A DNA stretch of 37,740 bases from DASXMT01 sp035552655 (GCA_035552655.1 DASZLD010000048.1:1-37740), one strand, 5' to 3'. Shown: positions 24,166-32,748, numbered from the stretch's first letter. Notes: generated by a model not told the origin, from the letters alone. Program-made: numbers and translations.

Positions 24166-24531
24166 TCACCGACCGGGCGACTGGAACTCGGGCTGATCGA
24201 GCAAGCGCAGCCAGGTGCCGTCGGTCTGCCTGCGGACCACCTGGGCCCGGGCCCCCGCGTCGTCCCGGGGTGGGGTCGACGTCAGCGCGATGTCCCCGCT
24301 GACCAGTGTGGGCAACGGTGATTCCGGTTCGAATTGGGGTCCCTTGGCCAACACCTGCTCCCACAAGGTCTGGATGGCATCTCGGCCCATCGTCACTTCG
24401 CCCGGCGGATAGGCCATGACCGCCCCCTCCTCGTACAGTGCAGCAATACCGGCTGCGTCGCCGTCATTGGCGCGCTCCACGAACAGCCGGGTGAGGTCTT
24501 CCGGTTTTTGTGCCACTTCGTTCTTGGACAC
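24166..24531 (-). CDS. NTF2-like/SnoaL-like protein (DUF4440 type)
   Basis: 121 aa from GTG 24531 with AAGGA 7 nt upstream. Cone-shaped alpha+beta NTF2-like fold: EDLTRLFVERANDGDAAGIAALYEEGA followed by GREAIQ-like MGRDAIQTLWEQVL, then strands GDIALTSTPP and AQVVRRQTDGTWLRLLDQP. Such proteins are small-molecule binders or isomerases; the ligand is unknown. It is divergent from the LysR gene (100 bp apart), the usual layout of a LysR regulator and its target. It is convergent with the AhpD-like gene. Confidence 0.8.
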   Translation of the reverse strand: MSKNEVAQKPEDLTRLFVERANDGDAAGIAALYEEGAVMAYPPGEVTMGRDAIQTLWEQVLAKGPQFEPESPLPTLVSGDIALTSTPPRDDAGARAQVVRRQTDGTWLRLLDQPEFQSPGR

Positions 24532-24617
24532 AGCGGTCCTTCCCTTCCGATGTCTTCGACTCCGTCCAGCTTGCCTGGCGGCAAATCAGAAGTCCAACAA
24601 ATGGTTTTACTCGTAGC

Positions 24618-24623
24618 TAGAAT
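24618..24623 (+). promoter_or_regulatory. -10 element, leaderless LysR promoter
   Basis: TAGAAT is followed by 8 nt and ATG 24632. The same TAGAAT-N8-ATG layout occurs at the hydrolase gene (36656-36642, minus strand). Confidence 0.5.
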
Positions 24624-24631
24624 CTGCGGAT

Positions 24632-25507
24632 ATGGAGATTCGCCAGCTGGAGTACTTCGTTGCTGTGGCCGAGGAGGCGAACTTCACCCGCGCCGCCGAG
24701 CGAGTGCACATCAGCCAGTCCGGGGTCAGCGCCCAGATTCGCCAGCTCGAGCGCGATCTCGGGGCGACGCTCATCGACCGGTCGGGCCGAATCGCCACCC
24801 TGACGACGGCGGGTACTGCGGCCCTTGGGCACGCCCGGGCCGCGCTGGCCTCGGTGGAGGCCGTCCGAGACGCGGTGGACGAGGTAACCGGACTCATCCG
24901 GGGTGGACTCGTGGTCGGCATGGTCAATGGGTGCACCATCCCTGGCCTGTTCGAGGCCCTGGCCTCGTTCCACCGCACTCATCCCGGCGTCGACATCACA
25001 CTGATCGAGGACAGCTCGGACCCGTTGACCGAGCGGGTGCGCACGGGAGTAGCCGACCTGGCCCTCATCGGCACGGCCGGCGCGCCGCCCCTGGGCCTGA
25101 GAGCCTTTCCCATCAGCGCCGAGCGACTGGTCGCCGCCGTCCCGCTCGACCATTACCTGGCCAAACGAAGACGCACGACCCTAGCCGCCCTCGCTCCCTA
25201 CCCCATCGTGTGCATGCCCGAAGGGACGGCACCCCGGACCATGTTCGATCGGGCGCGCGCCGAGCACGGCGTGTCGATGGACATCGTCCTCCAGGCCAGT
25301 GCTCCCGACGCCGTCGCCGATCTGGCCCTACGCGGGTTGGGAGTCGCCATCCTCACCGAGTCCATGGTGGCCAACCACGGCCGACTCAAGGCACTGACCA
25401 TCGCTGACATCCGAACACCAGCGGGACTGGCCCTGGTCTGGAGCACGCCTCAGAGCCCTGCGCTCCGAGCGTTCCTCCTCCACGGCTATGTGGCCTTCGC
25501 CGGGTAG
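24632..25507 (+). CDS. LysR-family transcriptional regulator
   Basis: 291 aa from ATG 24632. The N-terminal winged HTH (about 1-60) begins MEIRQLEYFVAVAEEANFTR, with the recognition helix SQSGVSAQIRQLE and a linker helix. The effector-binding domain (about 90-291) has two Rossmann-like lobes: GGLVVGMVNGCTIPGL, LTERVRTGVADLALIG, LALRGLGVAIL. The ligand is unknown. It is divergent from the NTF2-like gene and probably controls it from the 100-bp spacer. No A/T-rich T-N11-A site stands out. Confidence 0.92.
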   Translation: MEIRQLEYFVAVAEEANFTRAAERVHISQSGVSAQIRQLERDLGATLIDRSGRIATLTTAGTAALGHARAALASVEAVRDAVDEVTGLIRGGLVVGMVNGCTIPGLFEALASFHRTHPGVDITLIEDSSDPLTERVRTGVADLALIGTAGAPPLGLRAFPISAERLVAAVPLDHYLAKRRRTTLAALAPYPIVCMPEGTAPRTMFDRARAEHGVSMDIVLQASAPDAVADLALRGLGVAILTESMVANHGRLKALTIADIRTPAGLALVWSTPQSPALRAFLLHGYVAFAG

Positions 25508-25700
25508 CGGAAACCAGTACGTCGCTCAGTCACCTCCGAGGGCCGAACACCAGAGGTCACCGGGCTGGGCCGGTGTCCATCGGCTCTGAAGGCGCCCGCG
25601 GCAGTGGGCGCGGTGGGCGCTGATGTCATGGATCCGGCAGACTGTGCCCTAGACCGAGGTAGGTGCGGATCCCATACCGCGCTACGAAGAGGAGCCCGCA
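25508..25700. other. Intergenic spacer without recognised element
   Basis: This 193-nt stretch separates the LysR gene from the unrecognised gene at 25701. I see no open frame with a start and ribosome site, no hairpin terminator with a tail and no consensus promoter. Confidence 0.5.
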
Positions 25701-26312
25701 GTGAGCGACACAGACGGACCCGAACGGACCAAACAGCCTGGGGCGGTCCCCGTTGAAGGCGGGGGCATCTTCCAATCGAGAGCCGACGGGCAGCTTCACT
25801 TCACCCCCGAGTCAGTGGGAAGCACCGATCCGATTTCCGCCCCTGTCGATGCCACACCGCTCGAAGAGGATGAGCCCGAAGGCATCATCCCCCCCAGCCC
25901 TCTGTGGGCCATGAAGGACAAGCGCCACGAGCAGTGGGTCATGTTCGGCCACGCCGATCGACTTCGGAAGCGTTTCGGCACGGGCGACGGCACCGTCTAC
26001 GTGATCGACGACGGCAAGCACCACTGCATGATCGGACGAAGGGTGGGAGCCACCCTCGACGGGTGTATCTACAGCCTGGTGGCCCGCATCGACCGGGACA
26101 CGTACATATCCCTGGAAGCCGAGGGCATCACCGCCCAGGCCGCGTTCGCCCGTAGCCGCGAGCCGGCGCTGGTGGCCACGGCCGAGGGCGACGGGGTGTC
26201 GAACCTGTTCGACATCGACAACTACCGGCACCCCGACGACATCCCGGCCCAGTACCTGCCGCCGCACGCCTTCATCGAATTCGCTCACGATCTCCCGGCC
26301 GCCGAGCACTAA
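25701..26312 (+). CDS. Unrecognised protein, 203 aa
   Basis: GTG 25701 has a good ribosome site (GAGGAG, 8 nt upstream), which supports a real gene. Residues 1-65 are polar, acidic and Pro-rich, probably disordered, with RADGQLHFTPESVG in the middle. Residues about 66-195 look like a folded alpha/beta domain: SPLWAMKDKRHEQWVMFGHADRLRKRF, DGTVYVIDDGKHHCMIGRRV, GCIYSLVARI, then DIDNYRHPDDIPAQYLPPHAF near the end. Two cysteines (C109, C122) and several histidines are present. No signal peptide or membrane segment. I recognise no family. The next gene begins 33 nt downstream and may be cotranscribed. Confidence 0.75.
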   Translation: MSDTDGPERTKQPGAVPVEGGGIFQSRADGQLHFTPESVGSTDPISAPVDATPLEEDEPEGIIPPSPLWAMKDKRHEQWVMFGHADRLRKRFGTGDGTVYVIDDGKHHCMIGRRVGATLDGCIYSLVARIDRDTYISLEAEGITAQAAFARSREPALVATAEGDGVSNLFDIDNYRHPDDIPAQYLPPHAFIEFAHDLPAAEH

Positions 26313-26345
26313 CCGACGGCTTCATCCAAGGTCGACGGAGGAGAT

Positions 26346-26723
26346 GTGGCCCATATTCGCAAGGCAGTGATCATGTTGATCGTGTTCTGCGTCTACTTCG
26401 CCCTCTTCGGCCTCATCTTCGGTTGGCACCGGCTCCGGGTGGACTTCTGGCCATTGGACCAGTCCGTTGACGGGCCCAACGTCTACGCCTCGTTCATCTG
26501 GCTGCCCATCGCATTCCTCGGAGGGTGGATCGGATCGGAGATCCGAGGGGCCCGAAACCTCGAAAAGCAAAAGGAACTGTTCGACCTGCACGCCCAGCAC
26601 ATCGACGAGAAGCTGCACGAGCACCAGCTCTCGATGGCCAAGCTCCTGGGCATCAGCAACAAGGCGACCGCCGATGCGCTCAACGCGACCCCGGGAGACC
26701 GCCAACTCGACCCCGAGAGCTGA
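26346..26723 (+). CDS. Small membrane protein with two TM segments and coiled coil
   Basis: 125 aa from GTG 26346, preceded by GGAGGAG about 5 nt away. TM1 about 7-26 (AVIMLIVFCVYFALFGLIFG), a short acidic loop, TM2 about 48-65 (ASFIWLPIAFLGGWIG), then a charged helical region 67-100 rich in Glu, Lys and His (LEKQKELFDLHAQHIDEKL) that could form a coiled coil in the cytoplasm. Family not recognised. It follows the unrecognised 203-aa gene by 33 nt in the same direction and converges on the flavoprotein gene. Confidence 0.75.
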   Translation: MAHIRKAVIMLIVFCVYFALFGLIFGWHRLRVDFWPLDQSVDGPNVYASFIWLPIAFLGGWIGSEIRGARNLEKQKELFDLHAQHIDEKLHEHQLSMAKLLGISNKATADALNATPGDRQLDPES

Positions 26724-26764
26724 TCAGCCGCCGTCCTCCACCTCGGCGTAGCGATGGTGCGGGC

Positions 26765-27883
26765 TCAGTCGGTGGCCGCCACGGCCAGGCCGAACAGCTC
26801 CTGGAACCGATCGACCATCATGTCCCGACCCTTCACGTCGGAGATGACGTCGGCGCCGACGATCTCGTCCTGCCCGGGAAACTGGCCGGCGCCCCCGTGG
26901 GGCCCGATGGGAATGGCGATGCCCGTCCCCATCGGCTGGTAGGCAGTGGGCTCGAGGCCGTTGCTCAGCGCGGTGATGTTGGCCGCCACCGTCTCGGCCT
27001 CCCGACCGGCGAACCCGGCCATCTTGGCGTCCGCCGTCGACAGGTCGCCCAGGGCGAACACGGTGGTCTGACCCACGACCTGGAGGGTCGGCTCGACCTG
27101 GACGAAGCCATCGGCCTGGCGGGCCGGCAGCAATGCCTCCCCGAGATAGTCGCTGTTGGGCACCACCCCGAAGCAGCGGAACCAGATGTCCGCGGTGACC
27201 TCCAGCCCGTCCTCGGTGGTCACGGTGAAGGCTCCCAGCTCGCCCGGTGCCGTCGGCGGGAGGTCCTTGAGCGGGCTGCCCAGCACCATGTCGACATCGA
27301 TCTCGGCCAGTTGGCGGCGGAGCTCGGCCTTCAACTCGGGCTTGAAGGGGCCACCGAGTATCTCGCCGGCCACGTCCAGCAGGGTGATCGACTTCTCCGG
27401 CCACACGTGGGCGATCTCGCCGGCCAACTCGATGCCGACGGGACCGGCCCCGAGCAACAGCACCCGGTCCGCTTCGGACAAGGCCCGGTGGGCGGCGCGG
27501 ACCTGGTCGTGGGCCTCCTCGGTATTGACTTTGTCCGTCTTGGCCGGGAAGGCGTAACTCGAGCCGGTGGCCAGCACCACGTAATCGGCCCGGATCTCCT
27601 CGCCCGACGCCGTGACCACCCGGCCCGGCTCCACCAGGGCAGCACGGTCCTGGACGACTCGTCCGTGGGCCAGCAGCTTCTCGTAGGGCAGGTAGATCTT
27701 GGGCAGCCAGGACGGGTCGACCAGAGCCCGAAGGGCGGCGACGTTGTGCATGAACGCGTCCCTGGGCTCGACCAACACCACATCGGTCGTCTCGTCCAAC
27801 GCCTTGGCCACGGCCACACCGCCGTACCCGCCGCCCACGACGGCCACGGCGGGCCTGCCCTGTGCCAGATCGTTCCCAGTCAT
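26765..27883 (-). CDS. FAD-dependent NAD(P)H oxidoreductase (FSP1/AIFM2/NDH-2-like)
   Basis: 372 aa from ATG 27883. Two Rossmann folds: FAD site AVAVVGGGYGGVAVAKALDE (about 10-30) and NAD(P)H site RVLLLGAGPVGIELAGEI (about 140-157). The FAD-contacting TVFALGDLST motif is near residue 285. DYVVLATGSSYAFP is typical of AIF-like enzymes. The small size and pattern resemble FSP1/AIFM2 and type II NADH dehydrogenases that reduce quinones. No C-terminal membrane helix is obvious. It is divergent from a MarR regulator with palindromes in the shared promoter, suggesting induction by quinone-like or oxidative compounds; this is inference. Confidence 0.85.
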   Translation of the reverse strand: MTGNDLAQGRPAVAVVGGGYGGVAVAKALDETTDVVLVEPRDAFMHNVAALRALVDPSWLPKIYLPYEKLLAHGRVVQDRAALVEPGRVVTASGEEIRADYVVLATGSSYAFPAKTDKVNTEEAHDQVRAAHRALSEADRVLLLGAGPVGIELAGEIAHVWPEKSITLLDVAGEILGGPFKPELKAELRRQLAEIDVDMVLGSPLKDLPPTAPGELGAFTVTTEDGLEVTADIWFRCFGVVPNSDYLGEALLPARQADGFVQVEPTLQVVGQTTVFALGDLSTADAKMAGFAGREAETVAANITALSNGLEPTAYQPMGTGIAIPIGPHGGAGQFPGQDEIVGADVISDVKGRDMMVDRFQELFGLAVAATD

Positions 27884-27955
27884 GTGATCTCCAGTCGTGT
27901 CCTCGTACCCAGAAGGTCGAGAGGCAAGTAGGTCTCGTGTCAGATCGTCTCGAAC

Positions 27956-27994
27956 ACAATCGTATTGTCGACAGATCATCTTAGCAAATGATCT
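27956..27994. promoter_or_regulatory. Palindromic MarR operators in a divergent promoter
   Basis: Two palindromes lie side by side between the flavoprotein gene and marR: ACAAT-CGT-ATTGT (27956-27968) and AGATCAT-N8-ATGATCT (27973-27994), with perfect arms. The ACAAT/ATTGT type resembles MarR/OhrR-family sites. They lie 70-110 bp upstream of the flavoprotein start and just upstream of the inferred marR promoter. Confidence 0.6.
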
Positions 27995-28026
27995 TCTCAT
28001 CCCCCACAGTCCGGTATCATGAGGTG

Positions 28027-28578
28027 GTGCCTGATGACCTGAGCATCCGGGATCTCGAGTTGGGGACCTCAGCATGCAACGCCGCCCTGGCCGAGGACCT
28101 GGGATGGGGGCTGGGCGTGGTCTTCCGGGCCTACGTGTCCGCCGCCCATGCCGCGGTGGCCGATCTGCCCGGGGGGCCCCGGGGCTACCAGGTGCTCTCG
28201 GCCGCGGCCCGGAGCGAGGTCGGCAGCCAGTTGGCCCTGGCCCAATACCTGGGGATCGACCGCACGGTCATGACCTACCTGCTCGACGATCTCGAGGGGG
28301 AAGGGCTGATCGAGCGACGACCGGATCCCTCGGACCGGCGCGCCCGTCGCGTCGTGGCCACGGCCAAGGGCACCGCACTCCTCGTCACCCTGGACGAGCG
28401 TCTTCGAGGCGTCGAGGCCCACCTCCTGGCGCCGCTCGACACCGGCACCCGACAGGCCTTCCGCTCCCAGCTCCAGCTCATCGCGGCCCGGGTCAACGCC
28501 CTCGAGCCGGTGGACTCGCCCTGCGACTTGGCCGACCAGGCCGAGGCCGAGCTGCCCACGCCGCGCACCCTCACCTGA
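28027..28578 (+). CDS. MarR-family transcriptional regulator
   Basis: 183 aa from GTG 28027. This start is chosen because TATCAT (28015-28020) lies 6 nt upstream and gives a leaderless mRNA; ATG 27988 is in frame but overlaps the operator. Winged helix: GGPRGYQVLSAAARSEVGSQLALAQYLGIDRTVMTYLLDDLEGEGLIERRPDPSDRRARRV is the family core (about 60-120), including the DPSDRRAR wing. Dimer helices lie at both ends. No conserved cysteine of the OhrR type is in the expected N-terminal position (C17 is the only one there), so peroxide sensing is uncertain. It probably represses the divergent flavoprotein gene. Confidence 0.88.
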   Translation: MPDDLSIRDLELGTSACNAALAEDLGWGLGVVFRAYVSAAHAAVADLPGGPRGYQVLSAAARSEVGSQLALAQYLGIDRTVMTYLLDDLEGEGLIERRPDPSDRRARRVVATAKGTALLVTLDERLRGVEAHLLAPLDTGTRQAFRSQLQLIAARVNALEPVDSPCDLADQAEAELPTPRTLT

Positions 28579-28648
28579 ACCACCCTTCGCGGGACGGGCA
28601 GAGGGCGGCGGCGACCTACGGCATCATGTACGCCTACGAGAGAACGGT

Positions 28649-29314
28649 GTGCGAGTCGTGAGACGGAGTCCTGAAGCTGGAACCCCATCAAATGGGCTGC
28701 TGGCGGGTGAGCGCCGGCGGAGGGTGCGCCTGCGAACACTGGGCCTGGTGGCAGCCACGGCCGCGGGCGCTCTGGTGTGGGGATCTCCTGGCTTCGCCGC
28801 CACCGTCCCCACCGCCCAGCGGCTTCAATCGAGCCTGCTGACCATACAGAACCTCCCACCGGGGTGGTCGAAGACCAACGCCGTTACCGCCACGACCAAG
28901 AGCTGCTACAGCAATCCCATCTGGAAGTTGCCCTACACGGCCAAGGCCAGCGCCGCCTTCCGGGTGAACGACAGCGTGCCCCAGCTGGTCGAGCAGCTCG
29001 CTTCGTACCCGAATGCCCACGCCGCCTACAAGCAGGTCGTGGCCGGCCTCAATCGATGCTCGAGCTTCTCGGAGACCGTGCAGGGCCAAAAGCTGGTGGG
29101 GACCATCAGTCCTATCTCCAACAAGCGGTTCGGGAACGAGAGCTCGAGCTTCACGGCCAATCTGACCGTCCAGGGGACCCAGCTCGAGCAGGAGTTCGTG
29201 ATCGCCCGAAAGGGCAGCACCCTGGCCGCCGTGGCCGTGGGCGACTACGGAGCCGTCGACGGCCAGCTGCTCAACCAGATGACGGCCAAGGCGATGCGGC
29301 TGATCCCGGCGTAG
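28649..29314 (+). CDS. Secreted protein resembling the PknH extracellular sensor domain
   Basis: 221 aa from GTG 28649; nearby GTG codons are alternatives. An Arg-rich N-region (GERRRRVRLRTL) and a hydrophobic stretch LGLVAATAAGALVWG ending in GFAA form a signal peptide. The exported part has two cysteines (in KSCYSNP and NRCSSF) that could form a disulfide, plus QNLPPGWS, SVPQLVEQLASYPNA and DYGAVDGQLLNQMTAKA. This layout resembles the PknH-type sensor/LppH family of actinobacteria. No lipobox Cys is seen, so it may be soluble or held by an uncleaved signal. The ligand is unknown. Confidence 0.7.
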   Translation: MRVVRRSPEAGTPSNGLLAGERRRRVRLRTLGLVAATAAGALVWGSPGFAATVPTAQRLQSSLLTIQNLPPGWSKTNAVTATTKSCYSNPIWKLPYTAKASAAFRVNDSVPQLVEQLASYPNAHAAYKQVVAGLNRCSSFSETVQGQKLVGTISPISNKRFGNESSSFTANLTVQGTQLEQEFVIARKGSTLAAVAVGDYGAVDGQLLNQMTAKAMRLIPA

Positions 29315-29377
29315 ATTTCGGGTTGCCACGCCAAGCCGGTGCAATGCGCAGACCAACCATTCAAGGGGGAGACAAGC

Positions 29378-30289
29378 ATGGAGGGACAGAAGGTCCTGGT
29401 GACCGGACCGGCCGGGCACTTGACCGCGCCGCTGGTCCGCGAGCTGGCCAAGGACAATGACGTGTGGGGACTGGCCCGGTTCACCCGTCCCGAGCAGCGC
29501 TCCGAGCTGGAGGCCCTGGGCGTCACCTGCGTGAAGAAGGACCTGGCCGTCGACCACTTCGACGACCTCCCCGACGACTTCGACTACGTCTTCCACGCCG
29601 GGGCCATGGTGGCCATGGACTCCGAGAAGGACATGGCCCACACCTTCGAGGTCAACGTGCAGGGAACGGGCCGGTTGATGGTCCACTGCCGGTCGGTGAA
29701 GACCTTCGTCCACTGCTCCACCGGCGGGGTCTACGCCCATGCCGAGCATCCCCGTGTCGAGACCGATCTGTACGGGGCCACCATCCCCGCCTACAGCCTG
29801 TCCAAGATCGCGGCCGAGCACCTGGTCCGCTTCATCTCCGAGCAGTGGGAGATCCCGACCATCATCCTCCGGATCGGGGCGGTCTACGGGTTCGACGCCA
29901 CCGGGCCGGCCGTCCGGCTCGACCGCATGGTGCGGGGCAAGGAGGTCTGGGTCAACCCGACCGAGCCCCGCGGCGCCTCGGTCATGTGGCAGGGCGACGC
30001 CGTCCGATTGGCCATCGCCGCCTTCGGCGCCGGCCGCCTGCCGGCCATCACCGTCAACTTCTGCGGGGACGAAGCGGTGAGCATCGAGGACTACTGCACC
30101 TACGTGGGCAAGTTGCTGGGCATCGAGCCCACGTTCAAGTACACCGACGGGACCTACCCGGCGGGGCAGATGGACACCACCTTGATGCACCAGATCCTGG
30201 GTCGATGCGAGACCTCATGGCGGGACGGGTTCCGACAACTGGCCGCCCACCGCTATCCCGAGTACGAGCTCCGCGACGTGAACGACTGA
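29378..30289 (+). CDS. NAD-dependent epimerase/dehydratase (extended SDR)
   Basis: 303 aa from ATG 29378 with AAGGGGG about 9 nt upstream. Rossmann fold with the cofactor loop TGPAGHLT (9-16), then VFHAGAMVAMDSEKDM (the NxxG-like region), catalytic Ser in HCSTGGVYA (S114) and the YxxxK pair (Y139, K143) in YSLSKIAAEHL. RIGAVYGF is the usual substrate-side strand. The C-terminal half, with DYCTYVGKLLGIEP and TTLMHQILGRCETSWRDGF, matches nucleotide-sugar or steroid-type epimerases. The substrate is unknown. It converges on the LLM gene with 15 nt between stops. Confidence 0.85.
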   Translation: MEGQKVLVTGPAGHLTAPLVRELAKDNDVWGLARFTRPEQRSELEALGVTCVKKDLAVDHFDDLPDDFDYVFHAGAMVAMDSEKDMAHTFEVNVQGTGRLMVHCRSVKTFVHCSTGGVYAHAEHPRVETDLYGATIPAYSLSKIAAEHLVRFISEQWEIPTIILRIGAVYGFDATGPAVRLDRMVRGKEVWVNPTEPRGASVMWQGDAVRLAIAAFGAGRLPAITVNFCGDEAVSIEDYCTYVGKLLGIEPTFKYTDGTYPAGQMDTTLMHQILGRCETSWRDGFRQLAAHRYPEYELRDVND

Positions 30290-30304
30290 ACCTCGGTCGT
30301 CCCG

Positions 30305-31354
30305 TCAGCCGGCAAGCTCTTTGACCTGCTCGATCAAGTCGACGGGCCGCTGGTCCCCCACGGGCACCGGCGTCACCTGGAGGTGAGTGACCCCCGCTTC
30401 GGCCAAGGCGGCGATGCGCTCGGCCACATGACCGGCCGGCCCGCACAGCGAGGTCAGCTCCAGGAGCTCATCGGGAACGGCAGCCTCCGCTTCGGCCTTC
30501 TTGCCGCTCAGGTACAGGTCCTGGATCGTCTCGGCCGCATCCTCGTAGCCAGACCGACGGGCGACATCGTTGTAGAAGTTCCGGCCCTTGGCCCCCATCC
30601 CGCCGATATAGAGAGCGAGAGCGCCGCGGGACAACTGGCGCACGGCCAGCACGTCGGGGCCGTCGCCGATGGCCAGCACTCCCCCGGCGGCGATGGACAA
30701 CGGCCCCAATGAGGGATCCCGTTTGGCCAACCCCTGGTCCAGGGCCGACCCCCACACCGCCTTCGCCTTCTCGGGGACGAACAGCATGGGCAGCCAGCCG
30801 TTGGCCACCTCCGCCGTCAGGGCCACGTTCTTCTCCCCCAGTGACGCTACCCAGATGGGGATGTCGGACCGGACCGGTCGGCCGATGATCTTGAGCGCTT
30901 TGCCCAACCCGGTGCCCTGATCGGGTGGGAGGGGCAGGGTGAACACGTCGCCGTCATGGGTGAGGGGCTCCTCCCGGGCCCACACCTTCCGGCAGATCTC
31001 GATCGTCTCACGGGTGCGGGCCAGGGGGGCGGTGTAGGGCACACCGTGGAAACCCTCGATGACCTGTGGGCCCGACGCCCCCAGGCCGAGATGGAAACGG
31101 CCCTCCGACAGGGCGTCGATGCCCGCGGCCGTCATGGCGATCAAGGTGGGCGTCCGAGAGTAGATGGGGAGGATGGCCGAGCCGATCTCCACCGTCTCGG
31201 TCAGTGCCGCCAGGTAGCCCATCAGGCTGGGGCCATCCAACCCGTAGGCCTCGGCCACCCACACGAGGTCGAGCCCGGCCCGCTCGAAGTCGACGACCTG
31301 TGCCGCTGACTCCCGGAACCCGCCGGCGTAGCTCAGCATCGTGGTGATTTTCAT
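30305..31354 (-). CDS. LLM-class F420-dependent oxidoreductase
   Basis: 349 aa from ATG 31354, with GAGGGGG about 5 nt upstream. TIM barrel: N-terminal MKITTMLSYAGGFRESAAQV, GLDLVWVAEAYGLDGPS, VEIGSAILPIYSRTP, LSEGRFHLGLGASGPQVIEG, IPIWVASLGEKNVALTAEVANGW, LYIGGMGAKGRNFYND. These match F420-dependent members of the MSMEG_3544-like (TIGR03559) type. It lies 113 nt downstream of the diiron protein gene on the same strand, so the two may be cotranscribed. It is clearly distinct from the LLM protein at 10333-11340. Substrate unknown. Confidence 0.85.
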   Translation of the reverse strand: MKITTMLSYAGGFRESAAQVVDFERAGLDLVWVAEAYGLDGPSLMGYLAALTETVEIGSAILPIYSRTPTLIAMTAAGIDALSEGRFHLGLGASGPQVIEGFHGVPYTAPLARTRETIEICRKVWAREEPLTHDGDVFTLPLPPDQGTGLGKALKIIGRPVRSDIPIWVASLGEKNVALTAEVANGWLPMLFVPEKAKAVWGSALDQGLAKRDPSLGPLSIAAGGVLAIGDGPDVLAVRQLSRGALALYIGGMGAKGRNFYNDVARRSGYEDAAETIQDLYLSGKKAEAEAAVPDELLELTSLCGPAGHVAERIAALAEAGVTHLQVTPVPVGDQRPVDLIEQVKELAG

Positions 31355-31467
31355 CGCTTCCCCCTCGCAATCCTGCGAACTCGGTGGCTCCGGTGCGCCA
31401 AGCGCACTCGGGCATGTTCGCGTACGGGATGGCCGGAGGTCGAGACGGGGCGGGAATTCCCGGCCGA

Positions 31468-32547
31468 TCAGTCGGCGGGCGAACCTTCGGCGATGGCCTG
31501 GTCCAGTCGGGCCCGCTCGATGTCGATCATCTCGGCCACGTCCTCGTCCTCGGCCATGACCGCATCGAGATCGGTGGACTCGTAGCCGATGACGTCCATG
31601 TCGGCGAAGGTCTGGCGCATCTTCGGCCCCCACAGTCCGACATCTTTCAACGTCGGCACGATCCGGGTGAACAACAAGCTGCGGAACACGCGTTGGCTCT
31701 CGCTCCGGTTGACGAAGTCGATGCAATCCTCGGGGTCATAGCCGAGGCATTGCCACAGCTCCTCACCCAGAAATCGGTCGCGCATCCGGTAGCAGGCATC
31801 GGCGCAGAACTCCTCGCGGTCGTCGCGCTCAGCCTGGGTCAGCTGCGGGTAGTAGTCGCGCAGGGCCAGACGACCGAACATGACGTGGCGCGCTTCGTCC
31901 TGCATGACGTAGGCATTGACCGCCTTGCCCAGCGGGTCGCCTGCGGTGTTCCGGATGAGCCCGAAGGCGGCCAGGGCCAGTCCCTCGATCAGCACCTGCA
32001 TGCCCAGATAGGTCATGTCCCACCGCGAATCGGTAAGCACGTCATTGAGCAACGACTTCAGGTTCTCGTTGATGGGATAGGCGATCTCGATCTTGTCGAG
32101 ATACCGCGAATAGGTCTCGACGTGGCGAGCTTCGTCCATCACCTGGGTGGCGGCGTAGAACTTCGAGTCGATGTCGGGGACGGTCTCTACGATCTTGGCC
32201 GTGCAGATGAGCGCACCCTGCTCGCCGTGGAGGAACTGGCTGAACTGCCAGGCCACCATGTTTCGTCGCACGTTGCCCCGCTCGGCCGTGTTCAGCTTGT
32301 CCCACACCGGTGACCCGAAGATGGGCACCAGTTCGTCAGGCATCTGAAGCGGGTTCTCCGGGTCCGGATCGTGCGACCAGTCGATCCGCTCGGCCGCGTC
32401 CCACTGCTTCTTTTTGCCTTTCTCGTACAGGCTGATGAGCTTGTCTCGCCCGTCGTCGTAGTCCCAGGTGAACCTGGCCGTTCCTGTCTTGTCCTCTGTC
32501 TGCCAACCGGTCTTGTCCACCGGCAGCTGATACACCTTGGTCGTCAT
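31468..32547 (-). CDS. Ferritin-like diiron protein
   Basis: 359 aa from ATG 32547. The four-helix diiron set is complete: E109 (FLHGEQ), E139 and H142 (DEARHVETY), E188 (LIEGLA), E218 and H221 (DEARHVMFG). That is the E...ExxH...E...ExxH pattern of R2-like, AurF-like and related oxygenases or oxidases. The helices carry few other marks that would name the substrate. The N-terminal 70 residues form a separate polar cap. This kind of protein is common in actinobacteria near lipid or aromatic metabolism. The F420-type LLM gene follows on the same strand, so a joint redox pathway is possible (inference). Confidence 0.8.
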   Translation of the reverse strand: MTTKVYQLPVDKTGWQTEDKTGTARFTWDYDDGRDKLISLYEKGKKKQWDAAERIDWSHDPDPENPLQMPDELVPIFGSPVWDKLNTAERGNVRRNMVAWQFSQFLHGEQGALICTAKIVETVPDIDSKFYAATQVMDEARHVETYSRYLDKIEIAYPINENLKSLLNDVLTDSRWDMTYLGMQVLIEGLALAAFGLIRNTAGDPLGKAVNAYVMQDEARHVMFGRLALRDYYPQLTQAERDDREEFCADACYRMRDRFLGEELWQCLGYDPEDCIDFVNRSESQRVFRSLLFTRIVPTLKDVGLWGPKMRQTFADMDVIGYESTDLDAVMAEDEDVAEMIDIERARLDQAIAEGSPAD

Positions 32548-32748
32548 CGTCCCCCCTGCTCACTGGGCCCAACTTTCAGTGTGGAGGGACAGCGCACCCT
32601 TGTCAACGAGGCCCGGTCTCCGGCGGGTCACATGCCCAGCCCATACGGTAGGGAACGAAAAAGATTCGGCAATGTGTCGATCCGGAGGGGTGGTCAGCGT
32701 CAATTGGGCAATGCGGACATTCCGCCACCTACAAACGAGGAGCCAACG

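Noticed and set aside
16438..26723. Genomic island with attachment sites bounded by tRNA-Ala
   Set aside because: I found no second copy of the tRNA 3' end, no integrase gene and no compositional break by eye; only a transposase scar supports it.
26525..27931. Long plus-strand frame antisense to the FSP1-like gene
   Set aside because: Shadow frame; it overlaps the small membrane protein in another frame and has no domain pattern.
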